The notes under the pieces: generated by a model
What the model was told of the DNA's origin: nothing
What the model saw: only the letters and a program-made list of their open reading frames with translations
The model's database searches: none
Part shown: positions 7,252-15,036 of the stretch, one piece after another
Layout of the letters: every line of letters starts with the position of its first letter
Position numbering within the stretch: position 1 is the stretch's first letter
Translations under genes and position numbers: made by a program
Source: DHVE2 group archaeon
GTDB lineage: Archaea; Thermoplasmatota; Thermoplasmata; Thermoplasmatales; Aciduliprofundaceae
Length of the DNA stretch: 29,748 nucleotides
NCBI GenBank assembly: GCA_015520975.1
Contig: WAOZ01000007.1
Span: 1 to 29,748 of the forward strand
Direction: 5' to 3'

Positions 7252-9501
7252 ATGAATGGAAGGGCAAAAAAGATAGTGATGGTGGCGATGGTCGTGGTGC
7301 TCGTGGTGAGCTCTCTTGCCATTCTCGCCGCCATCAGAAAAACCATGGAAGCGGAAAACCCGACACAGGTAATTAAGACTGCGCTGGATGTTAAGAACCC
7401 GGTCTCGGTTATTGATAAAAACGGAGATGGGAAAGCTGATTACGCAGAGAACCTGAATGTTGACGCAAGCGAGAGTGAGGCGCAGGCGCTTGTAGATACC
7501 AACTCAGACGGCACACCGGATTCTTTAGAGACTGCGGAAAGTAATGCGATTTATGTGAACATAGACAACAGCACAAAAGCGCTCTCCGCATCTGAATTTT
7601 CGTCGAAATCAAAGGCTGCCAATGTCTCCGATAATGGCAATGAAACGCTGGTCAATCCGCCGAATATGCTGGATATGCGTGCGCTTGGAGATGTTTTTCC
7701 GGGTTATGCTGATCAGATAGCAATGAGCGTGAAGGAGCACAGAGGTATGATAAACATAGTGCATTTCATTCGCAGGGCTGCCTATGATTTACCCAAACCC
7801 GATATGGCATGGATAAGGGAGAATGTGCAGGTGGCCAAGAGAATAGATCCCCATATGTATTTCGGTGAGGATGGCTTTAATGGCACATCTTACAATTACA
7901 CGGCGATAAGGCATATTGAGAGAGTGGATAAAAACCACGATGGCAACCCCGAGTTTTTCAAAGAGGTCACATACTCAAACCTCACGCAGGATCTGAACGG
8001 TGATGGCACGCCGCAGATTATAATAATTCACTATTCGCTGAGAGTATATTACGACAACGATAGCGACGGCAACCCAGAATATGGAAGATGGATAAAGGTA
8101 TTTGCGTATCTTGTGGATGAAAACGAGGATGGATACTATGAAAAGAAAGTTGTGCTGGCCACGGGAGGCGAGTACAGAGATGATAACAGCGACGGCAACA
8201 GAGAGGTATTCAAGGCGTTTGCGATAGGCAACCAGACCGTTGATATGAACGAGAACAAAAAGTACGAGTTCCATCTGATTATGAAGGGCTTTGTGGTCAA
8301 ATATGATAACAATAGTAATGGAAATCCCGAAGAGGTGAAGGCATTTTTCGGGGTCAGGGCGATACTCAACGAAAATGAGGATGAATATCCAGAGTATGAC
8401 GGTGTAAGTGTAACCGGATACATTCTGACCGATGCTAACGATGACGGCAACCCCGAGAACGAAAAATTCGTGCACTGGCGCTATGCAAAGGCGGATGAAA
8501 ACAGCAACGGCAAATATGAGGATGTCAGAGGTCTGGCGGCATATGCAACATACTACGATAACAACAGCGACGGCAATCCAGAATACGAAATATGTGCTCT
8601 TAAAGGTATATCTTACAGAGATGTGAACGAGAACGGAGTACCCGAGAACGGGGCGCGCGGATTTGCCTACTGCAAAGTCAGAGACGAGAACGACGATGGA
8701 CACAACGAATCGGTGCTGTTCCGCCTTGCGTTCGTGAACGGCACGGACAACGACGAGAACAGTGTTTATGAGATTGCGAGAAAGATGTACATATCTTACA
8801 CCTGCTACGACAACAACAGTGACGGCAACCCGGAATACCGGGATTTCCTGGCAGCTGGCTGGTTTGTCAGGGATACAAATCAGGATAAAGACTGGGAACA
8901 CGCGGGCATACTCTATATGCATTTCCTGATGCGTGATAATAACAGCGACGGCAACCCGGAAGTGCTCACGAGCAGAATATTTTACAGGGAGGTCTGGGAC
9001 GAAAATCAGGATGGCATTTACGAGCATGAGCGGGGAATGGCCGAGATCGGCTGGAGATTCGATAACAACAGCAACGGAGTATTTGAGAAGGGAGAACTGA
9101 AACTTTTCGGCTACTCCGCATACAGAAACTCAACCACGAACAATATCACCCACATAACACTCGTGGTGATTCTCGGCAATTTCACCAACAGCAACGACAC
9201 AGGATTCAACGAGTGGGAAAATTACACGAAGTTCGTCGTGGTTAAAGACGACGCCGATGGAGACGGAAACCCCGAGTATGTGCATGTGTGGGTGCTGAAG
9301 CATCAGCAATTCGTGAACGAAACGGGACTGGTGAACATTACCATACGGGGTGTGTACTGGTATGTTGACAACAACGACAACGGTCTCAGAGACCAGTGGA
9401 TGATAAAAGGTGTGAAGATAATACGCATAGACACGAATATGGATGGTATCTGGGACGAGGAAACGGAAACAACCATTTATCGCACGGGCTCGGATGAATG
9501 A
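7252..9501 (+). CDS. Exported calcium-binding repeat protein (21-residue D-x-N-x-D-G repeat)
   Basis: 749 residues; no known enzyme domain recognised. A signal or anchor helix spans about 6-28 (KKIVMVAMVVVLVVSSLAIL). Two looser D-x-N-x-D-G loops lie at 55 and 82. A linker and a mostly helical section follow, to about 215. From residue 226 to 604 there are 19 consecutive loops spaced exactly 21 residues apart, with no insertion or deletion. Each is a nine-residue acidic loop followed by about 12 residues that look like a beta-strand. Two loop types alternate: DNNSDGNPE-like and DENxDGxYE-like. Degenerate units continue at 646 and 667, and later loops lie at 706 and 727. The loops resemble EF-hand, dockerin or thrombospondin-3 calcium loops. 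There is no C-terminal anchor, so the protein is secreted or held by its N-terminal helix. Likely a structural, calcium-stabilised surface protein; the exact role is unknown. Confidence 0.85.
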   Translation: MNGRAKKIVMVAMVVVLVVSSLAILAAIRKTMEAENPTQVIKTALDVKNPVSVIDKNGDGKADYAENLNVDASESEAQALVDTNSDGTPDSLETAESNAIYVNIDNSTKALSASEFSSKSKAANVSDNGNETLVNPPNMLDMRALGDVFPGYADQIAMSVKEHRGMINIVHFIRRAAYDLPKPDMAWIRENVQVAKRIDPHMYFGEDGFNGTSYNYTAIRHIERVDKNHDGNPEFFKEVTYSNLTQDLNGDGTPQIIIIHYSLRVYYDNDSDGNPEYGRWIKVFAYLVDENEDGYYEKKVVLATGGEYRDDNSDGNREVFKAFAIGNQTVDMNENKKYEFHLIMKGFVVKYDNNSNGNPEEVKAFFGVRAILNENEDEYPEYDGVSVTGYILTDANDDGNPENEKFVHWRYAKADENSNGKYEDVRGLAAYATYYDNNSDGNPEYEICALKGISYRDVNENGVPENGARGFAYCKVRDENDDGHNESVLFRLAFVNGTDNDENSVYEIARKMYISYTCYDNNSDGNPEYRDFLAAGWFVRDTNQDKDWEHAGILYMHFLMRDNNSDGNPEVLTSRIFYREVWDENQDGIYEHERGMAEIGWRFDNNSNGVFEKGELKLFGYSAYRNSTTNNITHITLVVILGNFTNSNDTGFNEWENYTKFVVVKDDADGDGNPEYVHVWVLKHQQFVNETGLVNITIRGVYWYVDNNDNGLRDQWMIKGVKIIRIDTNMDGIWDEETETTIYRTGSDE
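7927..9123 (+). repeat. 19 x 63-bp coding repeat (21 residues), alternating A/B types
   Basis: The first codon of each loop falls at 7927, 7990, 8053, 8116, 8179, 8242, 8305, 8368, 8431, 8494, 8557, 8620, 8683, 8746, 8809, 8872, 8935, 8998 and 9061. Every step is 63 bases. Type A (for example DNNSDGNPE at 8557, 8809, 8935) alternates with type B (for example DENEDGYYE at 8116, DENQDGIYE at 8998), giving a 126-base super-repeat. Confidence 0.92.
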
Positions 9502-9504
9502 TTT

Positions 9505-9522
9505 CTCCCTCCACTTTTTTGT
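9505..9522 (+). terminator. Possible pyrimidine/T-tract terminator
   Basis: CTCCCTCCACTTTTTTG directly after the stop of the Ca-repeat gene; no hairpin. Confidence 0.35.
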
Positions 9523-9536
9523 GATAAAACATAAAT
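9523..9536 (+). promoter_or_regulatory. TATA-like box of the Mut7-C/pelota operon
   Basis: GATAAAACATAAAT, centred about 22-25 bases before the ATG at 9551, with no Shine-Dalgarno; leaderless start expected. Confidence 0.45.
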
Positions 9537-9550
9537 CCAAGTCTACCATT

Positions 9551-10033
9551 ATGGGTTCTGTGAAATTTGTGGCAGACCACATGCTTGGGAAACTTGCGAA
9601 GTATCTGAGATTTATGGGCTACGATGTTTTCTATCCCGATGGAAAAATGAGCGATGAAGATATAATCTCCATTGCAAAAAAGGAGGGCAGGATCATTCTA
9701 ACCCGCGATAAGGAGCTTGCAAAAATAAGCGGAGGAGTGTATATAGAGGGCGACGATTTCAGAGTTCAACTCAGGCAGGTGGTGAAACAGTTCAATTTAG
9801 ATATGAGCAACGCTTTGACCAGATGTTCAATATGCAATGCTGTGCTTGAAGAGGTAAAGGATAAGAGCATTGTAAAGGGCCGTGTTCCAGATTATGTTTA
9901 TTCCACACACTCGGAATTTTACATCTGCCCGAAATGCGGCCGCATATACTGGTGGGGTACGCACACCGAAAAAATAGAGAATACGCTGCGCAATGTATTG
10001 GAAATGGAAAACGGTGGAAAGCATGAAAATTGA
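9551..10033 (+). CDS. Mut7-C RNase-domain protein (PIN-like nuclease with zinc ribbon)
   Basis: 160 residues, the full family length. I chose the ATG at 9551 because a longer frame would begin inside the preceding gene and homologues begin near KFVADHMLGKLAKYLR. The N-terminal PIN-like fold has acidic residues at Asp9 (VADHML) and Asp53 (ILTRDKELA). The second half carries a zinc ribbon: Cys92 and Cys95 in RCSICN, Cys126 and Cys129 in ICPKCGRIYWW. Members are named after the C-terminal nuclease domain of the animal protein Mut-7 and are predicted RNases. The frame overlaps the start of Pelota by 11 bases, so the two are translated together. The nuclease activity is inferred from the family; the coupling to ribosome rescue is inferred from context. 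Confidence 0.85.
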   Translation: MGSVKFVADHMLGKLAKYLRFMGYDVFYPDGKMSDEDIISIAKKEGRIILTRDKELAKISGGVYIEGDDFRVQLRQVVKQFNLDMSNALTRCSICNAVLEEVKDKSIVKGRVPDYVYSTHSEFYICPKCGRIYWWGTHTEKIENTLRNVLEMENGGKHEN

Positions 10034-11009
10034 AGTTTTGGAAAAAAATGAAATTCGCATCAAAATAGATAATCTGGATGATTTGTGGTATCTCAGCACG
10101 ATTCTTGCACCCGGAGATCTGGTATTCGGAACTGTTTTTCGAAAAGAAGAGCGAAGCGGGGATATGGTGCGTTCAAAAAAGACCACTAGGAAAAAGATAA
10201 GGGTTGGTATAAATGTGGAACGCACAGAGTTTCAGGAATTTTCTGATAGACTTCGTGTGATGGGAGTCATTGTTGCCGGACCTGAGGAATATATAGGGCA
10301 GCATCAAACGATAAATGTCGGTGTGGGTGATGAAATATCCGTTGTGAAAGAATGGAGCAGAAGCGATATGCAGTTGCTTGAAGATGCTGTGAAAAATGCA
10401 CAGAGGCCCATGGTGTACTTTCTTGCCATAGAGCACGGATTAGCGGTGCTTGCCGTACTGCGCTCCTACGGTGTGCAGGAACTGATCACCTTGAGAAAAA
10501 GAGGCGATGAAGACGAGGAATTTTTCGGCGAGGTGCTTGCAGCGCTGGAGAATACCAGAACTGAAGACGCGCCTCTTGTAATCCTGGGACCGGGATTTTA
10601 CAAAGAAAATTTTGTCAAATTTGCAAAGGAGCGCTTGAAGAATTATACAATCGCGCAGGCATCTCACGGGGATATGCGTGGGATTTATGAGGTTCTGAAA
10701 TCAGGAGTACTTGAAAGGATACTGAAAGAGCACAGGGTATCCGTTGAGGAAAAACTCGTCGGTAAGCTTCTTGAGGAAATAAAAAAAGAGGGACTGTATG
10801 CTTACGGTGTTAGGGATGTGAAAAGATATGTGGAGATGGGGGCAGTGGAGCATCTCCTCGTGGCGGATAAGACATACCGCAGATATGCGGACATACTTGA
10901 AATGGCACAGCAAACCGGGGCCAAAATACACATTATAAGCACGACGCACGAGGCAGGTCGCATTCTTTACAATTTAGGAGGTGTTGCCGCGCTCCTTAGA
11001 TTCAAATAG
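10023..11009 (+). CDS. pelA: Pelota (Dom34) mRNA surveillance / ribosome rescue factor
   Basis: 328 residues from the ATG at 10023, preceded by GGTGGA. It has the three domains of the family. The N-terminal Sm-like domain spans about 1-128 (RIKIDNLDDLWYLSTILAPGD; RTEFQEFSDRLRVMG). The central eRF1-like domain lies at about 130-240 (ALVAIE-type reads AIEHGLAVLAVLRSYGVQEL) and lacks the GGQ peptide-release motif, as Pelota should. The C-terminal domain starts near 240 (YGVRDVKRYVEMGAVEHLLVAD) and ends GRILYNLGGVAALLRFK. With aEF1A and ABCE1 it splits ribosomes stalled on broken or stuck mRNAs. It is the second gene after the Mut7-C RNase. Its last 36 bases overlap the convergent membrane gene at 10974. 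Confidence 0.95.
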   Translation: MKIEVLEKNEIRIKIDNLDDLWYLSTILAPGDLVFGTVFRKEERSGDMVRSKKTTRKKIRVGINVERTEFQEFSDRLRVMGVIVAGPEEYIGQHQTINVGVGDEISVVKEWSRSDMQLLEDAVKNAQRPMVYFLAIEHGLAVLAVLRSYGVQELITLRKRGDEDEEFFGEVLAALENTRTEDAPLVILGPGFYKENFVKFAKERLKNYTIAQASHGDMRGIYEVLKSGVLERILKEHRVSVEEKLVGKLLEEIKKEGLYAYGVRDVKRYVEMGAVEHLLVADKTYRRYADILEMAQQTGAKIHIISTTHEAGRILYNLGGVAALLRFK

Positions 11010-11468
11010 AATGTAGATTATTATTCCCACGGTGGCGACGAGTGCTGCCAGAACACCCCAGAATCCGTATACCGCAGGATAGTTCATAAGTATGGTTGTG
11101 GAGAAAACCCCAAGCAGTATGGCAGTAAGCGTGTGCATTATTGTATCTCTGTGCACCATGCCGAATCTTTTATGGAATCTGACCAGCGTGATGTGGAGAA
11201 TTATTAGTGTGAGATAAAAATACGCCTGAGCGATGGTTTCGAGTGAATAGGGATTCATATACGCGAGTGAAAAAATCACAGCAAGAATTGCGGGGAAAGA
11301 GTATATGTAAATCAGAATCTCGTCCTCTATCAGTTTGTAAAGTATGTAAAATCCGAATGAGATGAGAACCATGACGGCAGAGAGAACCCAGAGCTGTCTG
11401 TAAATTAAAGGTGTGGAGATATACACAACGAAAAGCGGCAGATCCCGGATAAAGGCTTTCATCTTCAT
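10974..11468 (-). CDS. Membrane protein, last gene of the MoxR operon
   Basis: 164 residues from the ATG at 11468, which overlaps the DUF58 stop as ATGA with GGTGAT just upstream. A longer frame from 11513 would lie inside the DUF58 gene and is not needed. About five membrane helices (roughly 25-45, 52-70, 77-97, 110-128, 134-155) are separated by short loops; RFHKRFGMVHRD at 97-108 is the main polar loop. No family recognised. Its place as the last gene of a MoxR-DUF58 operon suggests a membrane partner of that system. The 3' end runs 36 bases into the end of pelota on the other strand. Confidence 0.8.
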   Translation of the reverse strand: MKMKAFIRDLPLFVVYISTPLIYRQLWVLSAVMVLISFGFYILYKLIEDEILIYIYSFPAILAVIFSLAYMNPYSLETIAQAYFYLTLIILHITLVRFHKRFGMVHRDTIMHTLTAILLGVFSTTILMNYPAVYGFWGVLAALVATVGIIIYILFESKERGNTS

Positions 11469-12640
11469 TTCATCACCTTCAGCACGGCAGTGAGAGGATA
11501 CTCTATGTTCCAATCAACCACTCTGGCGTAAAGCCTCAATCTTCTTAATCTGACCTCTCTTTCAGCCCGCAGTATTCTGGTTGCAAAGTCATTTTTATCG
11601 GAGATCATCGATGGCGAGATCACGAGTATATCGTAGCCCCTTGCAAGAAGCTCCACCACGGCATCGTCGGTATCCCACGCCAGCAGAGGGGATATGAGTA
11701 TAACGAATGAATTTGGGGGAAAGAACCGAGAAACAATGAATTTTCCGTACTCAAATGGCAACCTGGCGATTTTTCCGCTCCTGACTCTGAGCAACCTGTC
11801 AAGGATCAGGTAAAGTGCTCTTTTTCCATATGTCGGGTAAACCCAATCAACGGTATTGCCGAGCAGCACCAATCCCACACGATTCTTAGTTTTTGAAAGA
11901 TATGTGGTTATCGTTGCGGCAGCTCTAACTGATGCTTCCAGAATCTTTTCGTATTCTTCATCGCTTTTAAAAAATCTTCGCACATCAAGAAGAATAACTG
12001 TATCTCCTGTTCTCTCGCTCTCGTACTCGTTGACCATCAGTTTATTTCTCCGTGCGGTTGCTTTCCAGTTTATTCTTCGCATACTATCCCCGGGATAGTA
12101 CTCTCTGATGTCTGCAAATTCAAGACCTATGCCTTTTCTTCTCGAAGGATAATCGCCGAGCAAGCTTCTCGTTTTTCTGGGTCTTATGCTGAATTTGCGC
12201 ATGTATTCTATTCTCGGATATATTCTAAGTTCTGCCGGTTGATGGATGTTCTTTGTGCTGTACTCCATACCCAAAAGATCCTCCGAATAAATTTTAATGC
12301 TCTTGAAATTCACAAGGTCAAAATGCGCAAGTTTTTTCCGGATTTTACGCTCGCACAAATCCTTGCAGTAGCCCTTCAGAGAGTTGAATTCGTCAGACAC
12401 GCTGTAATACCCGTTTCCTGTTATACAATATGTGAACTCGCATTCATCTCCCTCAACAAAACGCTCTTCGGGAAATTTGCGCTCCACTTTGTGCTCTTTG
12501 TATGGCATAATGGAAGAAAGAACGAGGAGCCAAACGATAGGTACGGCCATAATAAATGCCAGCGGCATCTTGAATAATGCACCGATACCTGCGAGAGATG
12601 CGATATAAACCACCATAGCGTAGAAATGGAGTGTGCGCAT
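11465..12640 (-). CDS. DUF58 domain membrane protein (VWA-like, MoxR partner)
   Basis: 391 residues from the ATG at 12640, which is 5 bases after AGGTG; an upstream GTG at 12646 would overlap the MoxR stop and sit too close to that site. Two N-terminal helices at about 6-22 and 26-44 are followed by a beta-rich part. The DUF58 signature lies at 172-197 (GLEFADIREYYPGD, then MRRINWKATAR), and a VWA-like fold begins at VILLDV (215-220). The MIDAS metal motif DxSxS is replaced by DVRRF, so metal-dependent adhesion is probably lost. DUF58 proteins are usual partners of MoxR ATPases in envelope-linked assembly or stress systems; the biochemical role is unknown. Confidence 0.88.
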   Translation of the reverse strand: MRTLHFYAMVVYIASLAGIGALFKMPLAFIMAVPIVWLLVLSSIMPYKEHKVERKFPEERFVEGDECEFTYCITGNGYYSVSDEFNSLKGYCKDLCERKIRKKLAHFDLVNFKSIKIYSEDLLGMEYSTKNIHQPAELRIYPRIEYMRKFSIRPRKTRSLLGDYPSRRKGIGLEFADIREYYPGDSMRRINWKATARRNKLMVNEYESERTGDTVILLDVRRFFKSDEEYEKILEASVRAAATITTYLSKTKNRVGLVLLGNTVDWVYPTYGKRALYLILDRLLRVRSGKIARLPFEYGKFIVSRFFPPNSFVILISPLLAWDTDDAVVELLARGYDILVISPSMISDKNDFATRILRAEREVRLRRLRLYARVVDWNIEYPLTAVLKVMK

Positions 12641-12642
12641 TG

Positions 12643-13581
12643 TCACACCTTTGGTACGGCCACCTTTTTGAGCACCTCGTTCAGCACATCCATAGGTCTA
12701 ACGCCTCTTAACCATGGCTCGGGTTTCAGTATTATCCTGTGAACGAGCGCTATTCGAGCGACTGTTTTAACATCGTCGGGGATCACGAAATCTCTACCCT
12801 CCAAAAGTGCACGGGCTCTTGCGAGTTTTAGAATGGCTATGCTGCCGCGAGGACTTGCTCCAACTTCAACCTGCACATGCGATCTTGTTGCCCTCACGAT
12901 GCTTACAATGTAGTTGAGGATATCATCGTCCACGAAAACATCTTCCACCTTTTTTCTGATGGCCAGAACATCCTCTTTTGTTATTATTCTCTCAAGTTCT
13001 ATTTCATCCTGTTTCCACGCCATTCTGCGGCGCAGAATCTCAATTTCATCCTCTTTGCTGGGATAGCCGATGCTCAATTTAACCAGGAATCTGTCCAACT
13101 GTGCTTCCGGTAATGGATATGTTCCTTCGTATTCTATGGGGTTCTGCGTTGCGATCACTATGAAAGGCTCCTCAAGTTTGTAGGTCTCACCCTCTACAGT
13201 AACCTGTTTTTCCTGCATGGCTTCAAGAAGAGCCGCCTGTGTTTTCGGAGGACTCCTATTTATTTCATCCGCCAGAAGGATATTGGTGAATACTGGGCCC
13301 TTCAGGAATTTGAACTCGCCAGTGCGCCTGTCAAATATGTATGCGCCGGTTATATCTGCGGGCATAAGGTCCGGAGTGAACTGCACCCTTTTGAAATCGC
13401 AGCCAATTACCTGCGCAAATGACCTCACTATGAGCGTTTTTGCAAGACCGGGGTTATCCTCAAACAGTATATGTCCGCCAGCGATTATGGTGTACAGAAC
13501 TTCTCTCAGAACATCATCCTTTCCGACGATTACCTTTTTCACCTCATCTATAACCCTTTCCATTTTTTCACCAAGATTCAT
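12643..13581 (-). CDS. MoxR-family AAA+ ATPase
   Basis: 312 residues, typical length. Walker A is at 42-49 (DNPGLAKT; the usual first Gly is Asp, as in many archaeal MoxR proteins). Walker B is at 101-106 (ILLADE), followed by INRSPPKTQAALLEAMQE. Sensor 1 is Asn147 in IATQNPIEYEGTYPLPEAQ, and Arg164 in LDRF is next to it. MoxR proteins are chaperone-like ATPases that act on VWA/DUF58 partners. The ATG at 13581 overlaps the upstream gene's stop as ATGA, with a GGAGG site. It lies in a five-gene operon in the order DUF4129, 2-helix protein, MoxR, DUF58, membrane protein. Confidence 0.95.
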   Translation of the reverse strand: MNLGEKMERVIDEVKKVIVGKDDVLREVLYTIIAGGHILFEDNPGLAKTLIVRSFAQVIGCDFKRVQFTPDLMPADITGAYIFDRRTGEFKFLKGPVFTNILLADEINRSPPKTQAALLEAMQEKQVTVEGETYKLEEPFIVIATQNPIEYEGTYPLPEAQLDRFLVKLSIGYPSKEDEIEILRRRMAWKQDEIELERIITKEDVLAIRKKVEDVFVDDDILNYIVSIVRATRSHVQVEVGASPRGSIAILKLARARALLEGRDFVIPDDVKTVARIALVHRIILKPEPWLRGVRPMDVLNEVLKKVAVPKV

Positions 13582-14066
13582 CCTATCGCCTCCATAATTT
13601 CCTTAACCTCCTTCACGAACTGATCTTTTGGAAGTTTTAATCTGAGCTCGTGTCTTCTGCGGTACATTTCGGCCGCGGTTTTCGCGTATTTGCCTATGAA
13701 CCTTTCAAGATATTTCTCATTTTCCATGTTTCTTCGAATTTCGTTCTCCGCCACACCGTATTTGATACTTATGTCTACCACAAGCGCGTTGATGAGCCTT
13801 AGCTCCACATCTCTCTGCGCCACGGGGTTCTCTTTGAGCGCCTTCGCAACGGTTTTTCTGAACTGCGCGATGTCCTTGCCTATTGCCATACCTTTTAGCT
13901 CTGGGGGGACCGATTTGGGAGCGAAACGCATTGAAAATATTAGCGGAAGCATAAGAAGTGATATAACCGCTACCAGATACAGAAACATCTCAATGGAGAA
14001 AAATGCGATTATGAAGAGCGCTGCGATGATTGAAATGTACACGAAAACATCATTTTTCAAGCCCAT
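13578..14066 (-). CDS. Small membrane protein of the MoxR operon (two helices plus cytosolic coiled domain)
   Basis: 162 residues. Two adjacent N-terminal helices at about 8-24 and 27-46 form a hairpin. A charged, helical tail of about 110 residues follows (KDIAQFRKTVAKALKENPVAQRDVELRL). No named family recognised. It starts 17 bases inside the end of the DUF4129 gene and ends ATGA into MoxR, so its dosage is tied to both. It is probably a membrane adaptor of the MoxR/DUF58 complex; that is inferred from context only. Confidence 0.8.
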   Translation of the reverse strand: MGLKNDVFVYISIIAALFIIAFFSIEMFLYLVAVISLLMLPLIFSMRFAPKSVPPELKGMAIGKDIAQFRKTVAKALKENPVAQRDVELRLINALVVDISIKYGVAENEIRRNMENEKYLERFIGKYAKTAAEMYRRRHELRLKLPKDQFVKEVKEIMEAIG

Positions 14067-14877
14067 CTCGTATCGCCTCCAGAGCTCTCAGCGCCTGCTG
14101 TCTTTCAGATTCATCCATCTCATGCGTGCTGTATCTGGCTTTTTCAAATAGCGCTGTTAATGTGTTAACCGGTTTCTCATTGAGGTTGAGTTTCTCCAGA
14201 GCAAAGTCTCTGAATTCTCTCGGTGTGAAATATTTTTCTGCCCTCACGCCCCGCGTTCTCATAAGTTTCTCCATCTCTTTGTATGCTGCAAGTATGGCGC
14301 CACGGGCATCCTTTCCTATCTTTACCTGATATATGGCCTCCTCCACGAATTCTTTTACCGTCCTGTACTCTTCAGTTTCTGTCTTTCTTCTTTCGATTTT
14401 AAATGCTCGTACAAGTGAATATGCGAAAACTATGCCAAGAATGGCTGCGAATATTAACGAAAATACAGTGGTGGATAGAGAGCCATAACTGGTCGCGCCG
14501 CCAGAAGTACTTGAAGAACCGCCCACACCAGAAAATATATTGAATCTGTTCGCTAAAAATATTATGAGTCCGAAAATACCCATGTATATTACCACTGAGA
14601 AAAATCCACTTAAAGCGTCTGATGTGATTTCCTTTCTGTAAAACAGTATGCTCACAACGGCTCCGCCAATCAAAATAAACACGAATATCTGGAGAATGAG
14701 CATTATATCCAGACCTGGTGATGTTCCTGCGGGTGCAGGTGTGGGCGCAACGCCGGACTCTGATGAAGGTGTGATGGGCGGAATGACCTCTATATTGATG
14801 TTCGAAATGGCAACTGACAGAGATACGAGCAACCATATCAGGAGTATGGATAGCATTGAAGTTTTGTTGATCTTCAC
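14050..14877 (-). CDS. DUF4129 domain membrane protein, first gene of the MoxR operon
   Basis: 275 residues from a GTG at 14877. A signal-like helix lies at 8-25, and a Pro/Ser/Ala-rich outer segment at 30-55. Helices follow at about 57-79, 92-109 and 135-156, with a Gly/Ser-rich loop at 117-133. The cytosolic C-terminal domain (165-275) matches DUF4129: YKEMEKLMRTRGVR, then TPREFRDFALEKL and FEKARYSTHEM. In other organisms this domain is often fused to transglutaminase-like proteins in MoxR/DUF58 operons; here the transglutaminase part is absent. The TATA-like box at 14901-14909 sits 28 bases upstream, which supports a leaderless GTG start. An internal ATG at 14856 is the alternative but would cut into the signal helix. 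Confidence 0.8.
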   Translation of the reverse strand: MKINKTSMLSILLIWLLVSLSVAISNINIEVIPPITPSSESGVAPTPAPAGTSPGLDIMLILQIFVFILIGGAVVSILFYRKEITSDALSGFFSVVIYMGIFGLIIFLANRFNIFSGVGGSSSTSGGATSYGSLSTTVFSLIFAAILGIVFAYSLVRAFKIERRKTETEEYRTVKEFVEEAIYQVKIGKDARGAILAAYKEMEKLMRTRGVRAEKYFTPREFRDFALEKLNLNEKPVNTLTALFEKARYSTHEMDESERQQALRALEAIRDGLEK

Positions 14878-14900
14878 GCCATATCACATGCGCTCTACCA

Positions 14901-14909
14901 ATATAAATG
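14901..14909 (-). promoter_or_regulatory. TATA box of the MoxR operon
   Basis: Minus-strand CATTTATAT centred 28 bases before the GTG at 14877. The divergent intergenic region 14878-15036 also holds the phosphoesterase promoter; I see no small gene in it. Confidence 0.55.
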
Positions 14910-15002
14910 TTAGGTGCGCCTGAAGAGATTTAGTGGAGATGCGGCGTACGGTCTTTTTACACAACATTTTTATCCATGCTTTAAAAGGTGCGATACTCGA
15001 AA

Positions 15003-15012
15003 CCTTTAAATT
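15003..15012 (+). promoter_or_regulatory. TATA box of the phosphoesterase gene
   Basis: CCTTTAAATT centred 30 bases before the ATG at 15037. A second AT-rich box, ATTTTTATCC, lies at about 14966-14975 and would suit the earlier ATG at 15019. Confidence 0.5.
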
Positions 15013-15036
15013 CCAGAAATGCATAAATTTCAAAAT

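Noticed and set aside
7975..9027. 350-codon open frame on the minus strand
   Set aside because: It is the shadow of the Ca-repeat gene. The regular GAT/GAC/AAC codons produce a long antisense frame of Val/Ile-rich nonsense with no start signal.
7927..9123. Regular 63-base spacing considered as a CRISPR-like array
   Set aside because: The period is in frame, the repeats are degenerate at the DNA level, and the whole region is one open coding frame.
9443..9550. Upstream extension of the Mut7-C gene
   Set aside because: It would start inside the Ca-repeat gene, and the extra 36 residues do not resemble the family. The TATA-like box lies within this stretch.
14878..15036. Possible small gene or RNA in the divergent region
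   Set aside because: The stretch is explained by two divergent promoters. I found no open frame with a start signal and no stable fold by eye.
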